In this document: piece by piece, positions 47,636 through 56,142 of the stretch
Position numbering within the stretch: the stretch's first letter is position 1
Layout of the letters: each line of letters begins with the position of its first letter
Origin: an uncultured Finegoldia sp.
GTDB lineage: Bacteria; Bacillota; Clostridia; Tissierellales; Peptoniphilaceae
DNA: 64,000 bases
Assembly: GCF_947252345.1 (NCBI RefSeq)
Contig: NZ_CAMXVC010000003.1
Span: forward strand, 15,001-79,000
Reading direction: 5' to 3'
Notes under the pieces: generated by a model
Told to the model about the DNA's origin: nothing
The model's database searches: none
Seen by the model: the letters and a program-made list of their open reading frames with translations, nothing else
Position numbers and translations under genes: made by a program

Positions 47636-47820
47636 TTAATATTTTCATTAAAATGTTTATTAATATTCATTATCAATTTCTTTAAGTGCTGTTTTGCGCA
47701 TATTACTATGTATATATTTCCTTTTTTATGTATCGTTTTGATAAAAATATATCACTAAATTCTACAGTACTTATTCGCTTATTCATTTTTTATTTATCAT
47801 TTATTAAATTAAATTGTTAT

Positions 47821-47842
47821 CGTGAAAATAACGTGAAAATAA
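47821..47842 (+). repeat. Perfect 11-bp tandem repeat upstream of selB promoter
   Basis: CGTGAAAATAA occurs twice without a gap, ending 12 bp before the selB -35. The 11-bp period is close to one helical turn, as in activator sites with direct repeats. Confidence 0.75.
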
Positions 47843-47854
47843 TTTCCTTATATT

Positions 47855-47883
47855 TAGTAAAATATAACGGATTATGGTATAAT
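47855..47883 (+). promoter_or_regulatory. Extended -10 promoter for selB
   Basis: TGG followed by TATAAT (47878-47883) makes a strong extended -10. The -35 at 17 bp is poor (TAGTAA), consistent with dependence on an upstream activator. Confidence 0.6.
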
Positions 47884-47924
47884 ATTCAATAGTAAAATAT
47901 TTTTAAATAATAATTGGAGGTTAT

Positions 47925-49802
47925 ATGGATTTTATTATAGGTACATCTGGCCATATTGATCACGGAAAAACTACATTAATAAAAGCTTTAACCGGAAATA
48001 GTACTGACAGGCTACCGGAAGAAAAAAAGAGAGGAATTTCAATTGATTTGGGCTTTAGCTATTTTGACCTTCCAAGTGGTCAAAGAGCTGGAATAATCGA
48101 CGTTCCAGGACACGAAAAATTTGTAAAAAATATGATGACTGGTACTTTTGGAATGGATATGATTCTTCTTTGCGTTGACTGTAAGGAAGGTGTTATGCCT
48201 CAAACGGTTGAACATTTAGACATACTGAGATTTTTAAATAAAACAGAGGGAATTGTCGTCTTGACAAAAAGAGATTTGGCAACTGACGAAGAAACAGAAA
48301 AAACCATCGAACAGGTAAAAAATTTGGTCAAGGGAACTTTCTTAGAAAATTGTCCTATTTGTGAAGTGGATTCTGTTTCTAAAAGAGGAATTGACAATTT
48401 GATTCAAATGATAGATTCTGAATCAAAAAAATTGAAAGAAAAGCACGCCGAAAGAGATTACAGACTCAATATAGATAGAAAATTCAATGTAAAAGGAATC
48501 GGCACAGTTGTAACCGGAACTCTTTTGGATGGCGATATTTACAAAGGAGATTCTTATATTTATCCTTTGGAGAGAGATATTAACATCAAAAACATTCAAG
48601 TTCACAATAAAAATGCCAATGTCGCTCACCCATCTCAGAGAGTTGCGTTGAACATTAACTTGAATTTAGACGAGATTGAACGTGGTTATATTATTGCCAA
48701 GAAAAATTCATTGAAGCCTTTTAATATGATTGATGTTAGATTGACACTGCTCGAAAGTGCATCGCCCCTTAACCACTGGGACAGAGTTAGAATTTTCCAT
48801 GGTACAAAGGAGATTTTCGGCAGAGTTGTTCCTCTTGACAAGCAAATTATACAACCTGGAACTCAGGCTTTAGTTCAAATAAGGCTTGAAGAAAAAATTT
48901 ACGCAAAAACTTCTGACCCATTTATTTTGAGACAATTTTCGCCACAAGTGACAATTGGTGGGGGTATTATTATCGATGGCTCGGTTAGAAAACACAAGTT
49001 GTTTGATGAGGAAATAATCGAAAATCTCAAAATTAAAGAAGAAGGAAAAATAAAAGATATTATTTTGAATTATTTGGAAGACGAGATTTATCCAACCAAA
49101 ATTGATGATTTGGTATTTTATTCATCAGAATCGAAGGATAAAGTTTTAGCAGAGTTAGAGAATTTGAGACAAGAAGACAAGGTTGTCATTCGAAACGATA
49201 AAGTTTTGGAGAAAAATTCTTATCTTAAGCTTTTAGGAAAATTAAAAATGTTTGTAATATCATTCCATAAGACAAATCCACTGTTGCCCGGAATTAACAA
49301 GGAAGAGCTTCTCAAAAAACTTCAACTAGACGATGACAGGACTTTCTTCAATTTTATGATAAAAGATTTAATTGACCAAGAGATTTTGATGGAAGAAGCT
49401 GGAATTATTTCGAGTAAGTCCCACAAGGTTATGTTGAGTGATGAAGACGAAAAAATCAGAAAGAAAATGCTTCAAGATATTTGCCAAAATCAATTCGACA
49501 AGTTGTTTAAGATTGAAAATGTAGTTCACAATCAAAAAGACAAGACCATCCTCGGAATTTTGTTGCAAAAAGATGTCGTTATTTTACGAGATAATTTCTT
49601 GATTTCAAAAAAATGTTACGACAAATTTATAAAAACTGTTGATGAACATTTTAAAAACAACAAAACTTTGAATGTAAAACAATTGAAGGATGCTTTGGAT
49701 ATTTCCAGAAAAAGCGCCATCACTTTGTTGGAAACTTTGGATATAAAAGGATTCACTAAGAGAATTGAAAATGACAGAGTAAAAATAAAAGATTTTAAGT
49801 AG
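47925..49802 (+). CDS. selB: Selenocysteine-specific elongation factor SelB
   Basis: The 625-residue translation factor delivers Sec-tRNA to UGA codons marked by SECIS. The GTPase domain has GHIDHGKT (9-16), DVPGHEKF and the TKRD segment. EF-Tu-like beta domains reach to about residue 340. The C-terminal 280 residues form winged-helix repeats that bind the SECIS hairpin. It has full length for a bacterial SelB and lies between the selenoprotein operon and the tRNA-Sec gene. The start has TTGGAGG 7 nt upstream. Confidence 0.97.
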   Translation: MDFIIGTSGHIDHGKTTLIKALTGNSTDRLPEEKKRGISIDLGFSYFDLPSGQRAGIIDVPGHEKFVKNMMTGTFGMDMILLCVDCKEGVMPQTVEHLDILRFLNKTEGIVVLTKRDLATDEETEKTIEQVKNLVKGTFLENCPICEVDSVSKRGIDNLIQMIDSESKKLKEKHAERDYRLNIDRKFNVKGIGTVVTGTLLDGDIYKGDSYIYPLERDINIKNIQVHNKNANVAHPSQRVALNINLNLDEIERGYIIAKKNSLKPFNMIDVRLTLLESASPLNHWDRVRIFHGTKEIFGRVVPLDKQIIQPGTQALVQIRLEEKIYAKTSDPFILRQFSPQVTIGGGIIIDGSVRKHKLFDEEIIENLKIKEEGKIKDIILNYLEDEIYPTKIDDLVFYSSESKDKVLAELENLRQEDKVVIRNDKVLEKNSYLKLLGKLKMFVISFHKTNPLLPGINKEELLKKLQLDDDRTFFNFMIKDLIDQEILMEEAGIISSKSHKVMLSDEDEKIRKKMLQDICQNQFDKLFKIENVVHNQKDKTILGILLQKDVVILRDNFLISKKCYDKFIKTVDEHFKNNKTLNVKQLKDALDISRKSAITLLETLDIKGFTKRIENDRVKIKDFK

Positions 49803-49818
49803 TTGATTTTAACTTCGC

Positions 49819-49876
49819 AAATTGAACTGGCATTTTGAGTAATATGAAATATCAAATTTAATTGTCAGTTCAATTT
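49819..49876 (+). repeat. Long inverted repeat between selB and selC
   Basis: AAATTGAACTGGCA (49819-49832) pairs with TGTCAGTTCAATTT (49863-49876) over 14 bp (one G-U wobble in RNA), with a 30-nt AT-rich loop. A TTTTTT run follows at 49884-49889. It may be a selB 3' terminator of unusual loop size or a structured RNA. Confidence 0.6.
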
Positions 49877-49911
49877 GTACAAATTTTTTCAATAAAAAAT
49901 TCGTAATTAGT

Positions 49912-49940
49912 TTGTAATTAAGTGAAATTTTTGATATAAT
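49912..49940 (+). promoter_or_regulatory. Promoter for selC
   Basis: TTGTAA (49912-49917), a 17-bp spacer ending in TGA and TATAAT (49935-49940) lie 12 bp before the tRNA 5' end. This indicates that selC is expressed independently of selB. Confidence 0.8.
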
Positions 49941-49952
49941 ATTTAAGTATTT

Positions 49953-50049
49953 GGGAATTGATGGGTGCTGGTGTGCCCTGCGGTCTTCAACACCGTCTCA
50001 GGTAGTTAAGAGCTGCCCGGGTAGGTTCGATTCCTACCATTTCCCGCCA
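49953..50049 (+). tRNA. selC: tRNA-Sec (anticodon UCA)
   Basis: This 97-nt gene has a 6-bp D stem with a 4-nt loop (GGGTGC TGGT GTGCCC). The anticodon loop is CTTCAAC with anticodon UCA in a GCGGT/ACCGT stem. There is a long variable arm with GGTAG/CTGCC, a 5-bp T stem around TTCGATT, discriminator G and an encoded CCA. The 8-bp acceptor stem GGGAATTG/CATTTCCC has one U-U mismatch at pair 6. These are hallmarks of bacterial tRNA-Sec. Confidence 0.96.
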
Positions 50050-50059
50050 TACATATTCA

Positions 50060-50087
50060 GATAGCTAATTTTTAGCTATCTTTTTTT
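50060..50087 (+). terminator. Intrinsic terminator after selC
   Basis: The stem GATAGCTAA/TTAGCTATC with a 3-nt loop is followed by TTTTTTT, 11 nt after the tRNA CCA. Confidence 0.9.
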
Positions 50088-50091
50088 GTCG

Positions 50092-50138
50092 CAAAAAAAA
50101 TCAGTGAGTGGTGAAATATTTCAACATTCACTGATTTT
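50092..50138 (-). terminator. Intrinsic terminator after metK
   Basis: On the minus strand a hairpin with outer arms AAATCAGTGA and TCACTGATTT and an inner GAAATATTTC is followed by TTTTT. Confidence 0.82.
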
Positions 50139-50142
50139 TGTT

Positions 50143-51321
50143 TTATAGATATTTCTTCAATGCTTCTGCTTTATCGCATTTTTCCCAAGACAAGTCCAAA
50201 TCATTTCGTCCGAAATGTCCATAGCTTGCTACGTCTCTGTAAATTGGTCTTTGTAAATCCAATTTGTCGATAATAGCTTTTGGTCTTGCATCGAAGTTTT
50301 CGTTTATAGCTTCAACGATTTTTTCTTCTTCGATTTTATTTGTTCCAAATGTATTTATGAACATACTGATTGGTTTTGCAACTCCGATTGCGTATGAGAA
50401 TCCCACTTCACACTTGTCGCAAAGTCCTGCTGCTACGACATTTTTGGCTATATATCTTGCGAAGTAAGCAGCTGACCTGTCTGTTTTTGTAGGGTCTTTT
50501 CCACTAAATGCTCCGCCGCCGTGGTTGCAGAATCCACCGTATGTGTCTACGATTATTTTTCTTCCAGTTAGTCCGGCATCTCCCATTGGTCCTCCGATTA
50601 CGAATTTTCCAGTTGGGTTGATAAAGAATTTTGTGTTTTCATCAATCATTGATTTGTCGACTACTTTCAATATAACTTCTCTTTTGATGTCTTCTTTTAA
50701 TTGTTCATAATCAACGTCTGGGTCGTGTTGTGTTGAAACTACGATGGCTTCAATTCTTTTGGCAACGTCGTTTTCGTATTCTACAGTTACTTGTGTTTTG
50801 CCATCCGGTCTCAAATAGTTCAAGATTTTTTCTTTTCTTACTGTCGCAAGTCTTCTCGCCAATTTGTGTGATAATTCCAATGGCAATGGCAAACCTGATT
50901 CTGTTTCATTTGTTGCGTAACCGAACACCATTCCTTGGTCTCCTGCTCCGTACATATCGTATTCGTCTGATTTATTTCCTTTGTACTCTTCGGATTCGTT
51001 AACTCCTTGTGCAATGTCTGAAGATTGTTCCTCCAATGAAGTTATGATTGCACAAGTTCTCGCATCAATTCCGTAATCTGCGTTGTCGTATCCAATTTCT
51101 GCCAAAGTTTTTCTAACTATTTGTCTTATGTCAACATAGCTTGTTGTAGTTATTTCTCCCATTACCATCACTAATCCAGTTGTTGAACAAGTTTCGCAAG
51201 CAACTCTGGCGTTTTTGTCTTGGGTTATGATTGCATCCAAAATCGCATCTGAAATTTGGTCACAGACTTTGTCTGGGTGACCTTCAGTTACTGATTCTGA
51301 TGTTAAAAATACATTTTTCAT
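50143..51321 (-). CDS. metK: S-adenosylmethionine synthetase (MetK)
   Basis: The 392-residue enzyme makes SAM from methionine and ATP. Family marks are [15 protein letters not shown], the [12 protein letters not shown] loop and [18 protein letters not shown]. The start is the ATG at 51321 with GGAGG 5 nt before it. The longer frame to 51351 would begin inside the riboswitch terminator. Expression is controlled by the SAM-I riboswitch directly upstream. SAM also feeds the radical SAM and methyltransferase genes of this window. Confidence 0.97.
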   Translation of the reverse strand: MKNVFLTSESVTEGHPDKVCDQISDAILDAIITQDKNARVACETCSTTGLVMVMGEITTTSYVDIRQIVRKTLAEIGYDNADYGIDARTCAIITSLEEQSSDIAQGVNESEEYKGNKSDEYDMYGAGDQGMVFGYATNETESGLPLPLELSHKLARRLATVRKEKILNYLRPDGKTQVTVEYENDVAKRIEAIVVSTQHDPDVDYEQLKEDIKREVILKVVDKSMIDENTKFFINPTGKFVIGGPMGDAGLTGRKIIVDTYGGFCNHGGGAFSGKDPTKTDRSAAYFARYIAKNVVAAGLCDKCEVGFSYAIGVAKPISMFINTFGTNKIEEEKIVEAINENFDARPKAIIDKLDLQRPIYRDVASYGHFGRNDLDLSWEKCDKAEALKKYL

Positions 51322-51333
51322 TAATACCTCCAT

Positions 51334-51362
51334 AAAAAAATCCTCACCCAAAAGGTAAGGAT
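51334..51362 (-). terminator. SAM riboswitch expression-platform terminator
   Basis: On the minus strand a 9-bp stem ATCCTTACC/GGTGAGGAT is followed by TTTTTTT, immediately after the aptamer and 20 nt before the metK ATG. Confidence 0.9.
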
Positions 51363-51366
51363 ATGT

Positions 51367-51468
51367 AAACTTATCTTTCAGGATAATCCTGTGGGATTTA
51401 GCACCTAATTAAATAGGTTGCTGAGTTTCGTCGGGCCCATTCCCTCCACTTCTCTTAATAAGATAATT
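51367..51468 (-). promoter_or_regulatory. SAM-I (S-box) riboswitch aptamer upstream of metK
   Basis: On the minus strand P1 (TTATCTT with AAGATAA) encloses the conserved core. Visible S-box elements are AAGAGAAGTGGAGGGA, GGGCCCGACGAAAC, CAGCAACC with its P3 hairpin to GGTGCTAAATCC, and the P4 hairpin CAGGATTATCCTG. SAM binding should favour the downstream terminator and lower metK expression. Boundaries are accurate to a few bases. Confidence 0.95.
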
Positions 51469-51487
51469 ATCAAATTGTTTCAGTAGT

Positions 51488-51516
51488 ATATTATCATTGT
51501 TTTTTTGTTTTGTCAA
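51488..51516 (-). promoter_or_regulatory. Promoter for metK
   Basis: On the minus strand TTGACA (51511-51516), a 17-bp spacer and TAATAT (51488-51493) lie directly upstream of the riboswitch. Confidence 0.85.
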
Positions 51517-51518
51517 CA

Positions 51519-52727
51519 CTAATCTATGTTTTCCATAGCACTTTTTTTATACATTTTGATTGATTTCATAAGCATTATTGCGATTACTACAATCATTAAA
51601 GCAAATGATATTCCAATTTCCAACAATTTGACATCGCTGATTAAAAACCTCACTGGCATTAATATCGCAGATGAAAATGGAACGAAAGATAAAATTTTTA
51701 TCAAAATGTCACTTTCTTTTCCGAGTGAATTTACTATTACAAAAAACAATCCCACTAGCACCAAAAATATCGGTACTATTAGATAATTGATGTCCTCGGT
51801 TCTTTTTACTGATAATCCGATTATTTGGAACAATATCAAATACAAAATAAATCCAAAAACCACGAACAAAGCTATTGTCAACAGAAATTTAACGCTCAAA
51901 GTATTTGTGAAAAATGTCCAAATTCCTTCTGGATAGAATTTTTTATTGATAAATATTCCAAGTATCCCTGAAATTATGAACACAAAATACTGCATTATTC
52001 CCAGAAGCGCCGAACTTAGTAGCTTTCCAAGCACAAAAACACTCGATTTTGCCGATGACAAGAGCACTTCTATCGTCTTGTCTTTTTTTTCTCTTGAAAT
52101 ATTGTTGCTCATTACGCTTCCGTAGAACAAAATCATCATATCAAAAAGAATTACAAATACAATTGAGAAAACGAATGAGTGCGATCTATCTCTGTTCAAA
52201 ACTTTTTCCGAAAAGCTGATTTTTGCTTTTGAATTTTTCTCAATTAATTCTGGATTTACGCCGTTGTCTATGAGGCTTTTGTCATAATTGTATTTTTCCA
52301 GTGTTTTTGTGAATCTTTCTGAATGGTCATCCATAAACTCTTTGTTTTTGATGAATGAATCAAATTTTTTGGTGTTGTCAATCACAAATCCTATGTTGTA
52401 ATCGCCTTTTTCTACCGATTCAACTACTTCGTTTTCTGAATTTTTTACATCAGTATCTTTTAGTCCCATTATCGTCTTCAAATAATTTACATCGATGCTG
52501 GAATCTTTTGAGTAAATGCAAGTATTCTTGAATGTCAACGTGTTCAAATCTATCGTTGCATTTTGATTTACAGAAAAATTTCTATTGCCCAAAAAATTCG
52601 GGATAAATCTAGGCAAAAATGTCAACGCAAAAACCAACAACGCTATTACCAATGTCGATATCAAATACGAATTGTGTCTAATTATTGAGTTAAATTCGAA
52701 ATTAAATACTCTATTAAATTTTTTCAT
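51519..52727 (-). CDS. ABC-2 type exporter permease (NatB-like)
   Basis: The 402-residue membrane protein has one N-terminal helix (about 22-40), a large extracytoplasmic domain (about 45-180) and five to six helices in the C-terminal half. This is the layout of NatB/ABC-2 permeases. It forms an exporter with the ATPase encoded immediately upstream, whose stop overlaps its ATG by one base. NatAB exports sodium in Bacillus; here the substrate is not determinable. Confidence 0.85.
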   Translation of the reverse strand: MKKFNRVFNFEFNSIIRHNSYLISTLVIALLVFALTFLPRFIPNFLGNRNFSVNQNATIDLNTLTFKNTCIYSKDSSIDVNYLKTIMGLKDTDVKNSENEVVESVEKGDYNIGFVIDNTKKFDSFIKNKEFMDDHSERFTKTLEKYNYDKSLIDNGVNPELIEKNSKAKISFSEKVLNRDRSHSFVFSIVFVILFDMMILFYGSVMSNNISREKKDKTIEVLLSSAKSSVFVLGKLLSSALLGIMQYFVFIISGILGIFINKKFYPEGIWTFFTNTLSVKFLLTIALFVVFGFILYLILFQIIGLSVKRTEDINYLIVPIFLVLVGLFFVIVNSLGKESDILIKILSFVPFSSAILMPVRFLISDVKLLEIGISFALMIVVIAIMLMKSIKMYKKSAMENID

Positions 52728-53641
52728 TATTCTCTAACACCAACCTTTGACACAAAAACATCTTGTAAACTTGGTTCATACTGGCTAAAGCAATTTATGT
52801 CGATTTGGTTGAGCATCATAAACTCTAAAATATCTTCCTTTGTGACATTTTCAGTGAGTCTCACCAAAAGCTTGAACTCTCTTACAACTGCATCTGGATA
52901 GATAAAATTATTTGCCTCTAATAGTTCTTTTAACTCCCAAATCCCCATATTATTTGCATTCAACAACATCTTTTTTTCCGCCATAGAATGTTTTATTTCA
53001 TTGACGTCGCCATTCAAAATTATTCTACCTTCTTCTATTATGCAAATATCTCTGCAAAATTCCTCTACATAACTCATCAAATGACTGGAAAATATTACTA
53101 TTTTTTGGTTTTGAATAAATTCCCCCACTGCCAATTTCAATTCGTGGGCATTGATTGGGTCAAGCCCTGAAAAAGGCTCGTCCAAAACCAAAACATCAGG
53201 GTCATTCAAAAGTGCGGAAATTATTTGTACTTTTTGTCTCAATCCCTTGGACAAAGTCGACAATTTTCTGTTCTTGTATTTTGCGAGGTCAAAGCGGTCT
53301 AGCCAATATCGAACGTTCTGCCTTGCGTTTCTCCTGTCAGTTCCCTTAAGCCTTGCGAAGTAATACAACTGAGTGAAGATTTTCTCATTTGAATACAATC
53401 CACGTTCTTCAGGAAGGTAGCCAATCTTTAATTCGTTGTGATTTATAGGCGAACCGTTGATGAGAACTTGTCCACTGTCAGCACTCAAAACGTCGGTGAT
53501 TATCCTCATTGTAGTTGTTTTACCGGCACCATTTCTACCTAAAAATCCAAATGCTCTTCCACTTTCTACTTTGAAAGAAATATCCGTCAGAACTTTGTTG
53601 TCTCCGAAAGATTTGTTAATGTGTTTTAATTCTAAATTCAT
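52727..53641 (-). CDS. ABC transporter ATP-binding protein (NatA-like)
   Basis: The 304-residue ATPase has Walker A GRNGAGKTT, an ABC signature in the divergent form LSKGLRQK and Walker B VLVLDEPFSGLDP. A C-terminal regulatory region (about 215-304) is typical of the NatA/CcmA-like group. The signature LSKG in place of LSGG is common in this group. It drives the NatB-like permease encoded downstream. Confidence 0.9.
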   Translation of the reverse strand: MNLELKHINKSFGDNKVLTDISFKVESGRAFGFLGRNGAGKTTTMRIITDVLSADSGQVLINGSPINHNELKIGYLPEERGLYSNEKIFTQLYYFARLKGTDRRNARQNVRYWLDRFDLAKYKNRKLSTLSKGLRQKVQIISALLNDPDVLVLDEPFSGLDPINAHELKLAVGEFIQNQKIVIFSSHLMSYVEEFCRDICIIEEGRIILNGDVNEIKHSMAEKKMLLNANNMGIWELKELLEANNFIYPDAVVREFKLLVRLTENVTKEDILEFMMLNQIDINCFSQYEPSLQDVFVSKVGVRE

Positions 53642-53696
53642 ACTATTTACCGATTATTTTTATGTTAATTTCTGCCAAATTCTTTATAGTATTTTT

Positions 53697-55433
53697 CTAT
53701 TTATTGACAATTTTTTCAAATTCTAGTACTTTTTCTTTGAAAACTTCAAATGCAATTCTCAAAACATCCTTGTCTTTGATGTCCGCGCCTGCGTTTTTGA
53801 GTTGCACTAGAGGATAGTGTTTGTTGCCATCTTTCAAGAAATTCTTGTAATTTTCCAAATCTTGTTCATTTCCCGACAAAATCTTTTGTGACAATATTGA
53901 TGATGAGCTAAGACCTGTTGCGTATTTGTAAACATAGAAATTATTGTAGAAATGAGGAATTCTCGACCATTCGTACTTAATCAAATCATCTGATACAACG
54001 CTATCTCCAAAGTATTTTTTGTTTAAGTTAAGGTATATTTCGTTGAAATCTTCGCCAGTTAATGCCTTTTCTTCTTCAACCAATTTGTGAGTTTCTCTTT
54101 CAAATTCCGCAAACATTGTTTGTCTGAAAATCGTTGATTTGAATGAGTTGATGTGATGGTCTAACAAATACAACTTTTCATCGTCGTTTTTAGCGTTTTT
54201 AATCATATAATCCAACAACAACATTTCATTGCAAGTACTTGCAACTTCTGCGACAAATATAGTGTAGCCTGCATATTTGAACTCATTGTTAGCTCTTGAA
54301 TAATATGAGTGAAGAGAATGTCCAAGCTCGTGAATCAAAGTGAACACAGAATCCACGTCATTTGTGTAATTCATCAATATATATGGATATGAATCGTACG
54401 AACCCCAACTGTATGCTCCAGGTTTCTTGCCATCTTTTGGATAAACATCAATCCAATTTTCTTCGAAAGCCTTCTTCATAATTGATTGATATTCTTCGCC
54501 CATTGGTTTAACAGCTTCTATTACCATTTTCTTCGCTTCTTCAAACGGAATTTCACGGTCGAAACCTTTTGTAGATGGAACATAAACATCGTACATGTGG
54601 TGCTCATCTAATCCCAACAATTTTGTTCTTGCCTTGTAGTATTTGTACATATATGGCAAGTATTCGTGCACAATGTCGATTAAATTATCATAGACTACTT
54701 CTTCAACATCGTCGTTGAACAATTCCATTTGTCTTGCACTGTCGTATTTTTTAATCTTAGATAAAATTACCAAGTTTTTAATGTTTGCATACAAAGTAGA
54801 GCCAAAAGTGTTGTTGTACTTCGCCAATTCATCGTAATATTTTTCGAAAACTTCTTTTCTTTGTTCGCGAGGAAGTTTAGATAAAAATGGAACAAAATTA
54901 GCATTGGTAAGCTTTTCACCAATAGATTCTACATAAGGAAATTCCATATCTGTGTTTTGCAAACTGTAGAAATCATTGTGTGGGCTTGACATCGCTTCAC
55001 TCATAAGTGAAATAATGTTTTCTTCTTCTGCAGATAAAGTGTGTTCCTTAAATCTCAAAATCTTCTTGAAGAATATTTCATAACTTGGATTTTCTTTGAT
55101 AAGTTTGTCTTGTTCATCTTCTTTTAATGATAAAACAAATGGTTCAACAAAAGAAAATCTTGATTGCAACTTGTTATACAATGATGACAATTCCAATTCC
55201 AATTTGACACTATCTGAAACCTTGCTGTTTTCATCTTTTTTCATTGAAGCGTAAGTGTACAAATTATCCATTACTCTGTCAGTTTCGAAAAGTAAATCCA
55301 ATATTTCTATGAAGTTATCCTTTTCATTTTTCTTCAATTCATCAATTTTATTAATATTTTCGTTAACTAATTTAATATCTTTTTCGATTGCGTTCTTGTC
55401 CTTATACATCTTGGACAAATCCCAATTACACAT
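53697..55433 (-). CDS. pepF: Oligoendopeptidase F (PepF, M3 family)
   Basis: The 578-residue cytosolic zinc metallopeptidase has HELGHSLHSYYS with the HExxH zinc site, N-terminal helical region and the M3B-type length. It cleaves short peptides (about 7-17 residues), fitting a peptide-fermenting lifestyle. I use the ATG at 55433 with AGAGGTG upstream; the longer frame to 55484 would overlap the promoter. Confidence 0.94.
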   Translation of the reverse strand: MCNWDLSKMYKDKNAIEKDIKLVNENINKIDELKKNEKDNFIEILDLLFETDRVMDNLYTYASMKKDENSKVSDSVKLELELSSLYNKLQSRFSFVEPFVLSLKEDEQDKLIKENPSYEIFFKKILRFKEHTLSAEEENIISLMSEAMSSPHNDFYSLQNTDMEFPYVESIGEKLTNANFVPFLSKLPREQRKEVFEKYYDELAKYNNTFGSTLYANIKNLVILSKIKKYDSARQMELFNDDVEEVVYDNLIDIVHEYLPYMYKYYKARTKLLGLDEHHMYDVYVPSTKGFDREIPFEEAKKMVIEAVKPMGEEYQSIMKKAFEENWIDVYPKDGKKPGAYSWGSYDSYPYILMNYTNDVDSVFTLIHELGHSLHSYYSRANNEFKYAGYTIFVAEVASTCNEMLLLDYMIKNAKNDDEKLYLLDHHINSFKSTIFRQTMFAEFERETHKLVEEEKALTGEDFNEIYLNLNKKYFGDSVVSDDLIKYEWSRIPHFYNNFYVYKYATGLSSSSILSQKILSGNEQDLENYKNFLKDGNKHYPLVQLKNAGADIKDKDVLRIAFEVFKEKVLEFEKIVNK

Positions 55434-55451
55434 AAAATCACCTCTCTTTAT

Positions 55452-55480
55452 ATAATACCCCAAACCGTTATCATTCACAA
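55452..55480 (-). promoter_or_regulatory. Promoter for pepF
   Basis: On the minus strand TTGTGA (55475-55480), a 17-bp spacer and TATTAT (55452-55457) lie directly after the ATPase operon terminator. Confidence 0.6.
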
Positions 55481-55488
55481 ACAAAAAA

Positions 55489-55518
55489 ATCGGTCAGGCA
55501 ATCATCTGCCCAACCGAA
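55489..55518 (-). terminator. Intrinsic terminator of the V/A-type ATPase operon
   Basis: On the minus strand the stem TCGGT...ACCGA with an inner GGGCA/TGCC pairing is followed by TTTTTTT, just beyond the subunit D stop. Confidence 0.83.
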
Positions 55519-55520
55519 AA

Positions 55521-56138
55521 TTACTTCTTTTTCTTTTTGACCATCTTCAATCTGAAAAATTCTTCTCTTTCTTTTTCAGCTAAGATATCTTCTGTATTCT
55601 TAATTGACTTTTCGTATTTTGGAATTTGTATTTTATCCAACGCATTGGCGCGTTTTTGAGTTTTTTTGATTTCCTTACCCAATTTGTACACTGCATTTTC
55701 CATTTCAGCCAATTCGTAGATAGTCTCTCTGATTTTGTTGAATGCAAGAACAGCTCTATCAAACGAAGCATTTGTTCGGAAAAAACCGTATTGTGCTTCA
55801 GCTTTTGATTTTTCAGATTGAATTTTCGGAACTTCAACTCCCATTACTGATTTGTAAATTATATCAAATTCTTTTTCGTGACTAATCGAATGGGAAATTT
55901 CTTCAAGTCTATCAGTTCCAACAGTTATGGATGCTTCTGTTAAAAGCTCGTAGGCTTCATCAAATTCTTTTTCAATGGAATCTTGAAGCGTTTGTGCTTT
56001 TTTCATTAGCCCCATCATTTCTTTGATGAGGACAGTCCTTTTTTTGTCCAAAAGATTGTAACCTTTTTTGGAAAAATCCAATGTTTTTTTAGCTTTTATT
56101 AAATTCCCCTTTGTAGGAGTCATCTTATAAACTGCCAT
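55521..56138 (-). CDS. ntpD: V/A-type ATP synthase subunit D
   Basis: The 205-residue coiled-coil central-shaft subunit has the conserved start PTKGNLIKAKKTLDFSKKGYNLLDKKR and a long C-terminal antiparallel helix (YKLGKEIKKTQKRANALDKIQIPKYE). It couples catalytic A3B3 to the membrane rotor. It is the last gene of the operon, 4 nt after subunit B. The basic tail KMVKKKKK is longer than usual. Confidence 0.95.
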   Translation of the reverse strand: MAVYKMTPTKGNLIKAKKTLDFSKKGYNLLDKKRTVLIKEMMGLMKKAQTLQDSIEKEFDEAYELLTEASITVGTDRLEEISHSISHEKEFDIIYKSVMGVEVPKIQSEKSKAEAQYGFFRTNASFDRAVLAFNKIRETIYELAEMENAVYKLGKEIKKTQKRANALDKIQIPKYEKSIKNTEDILAEKEREEFFRLKMVKKKKK

Positions 56139-56142
56139 ACTA

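Larger units (their letters stand above)
47545..47924. other. 380-bp divergent regulatory region between formate dehydrogenase operon and selB
   Basis: There is no gene here. The region holds the minus-strand promoter (47607-47635) with a palindrome over its -35, an AT-rich centre without a recognised feature, an 11-bp tandem repeat (47821-47842), the selB promoter (47855-47883) and the selB SD (TTGGAGG). Confidence 0.7.
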
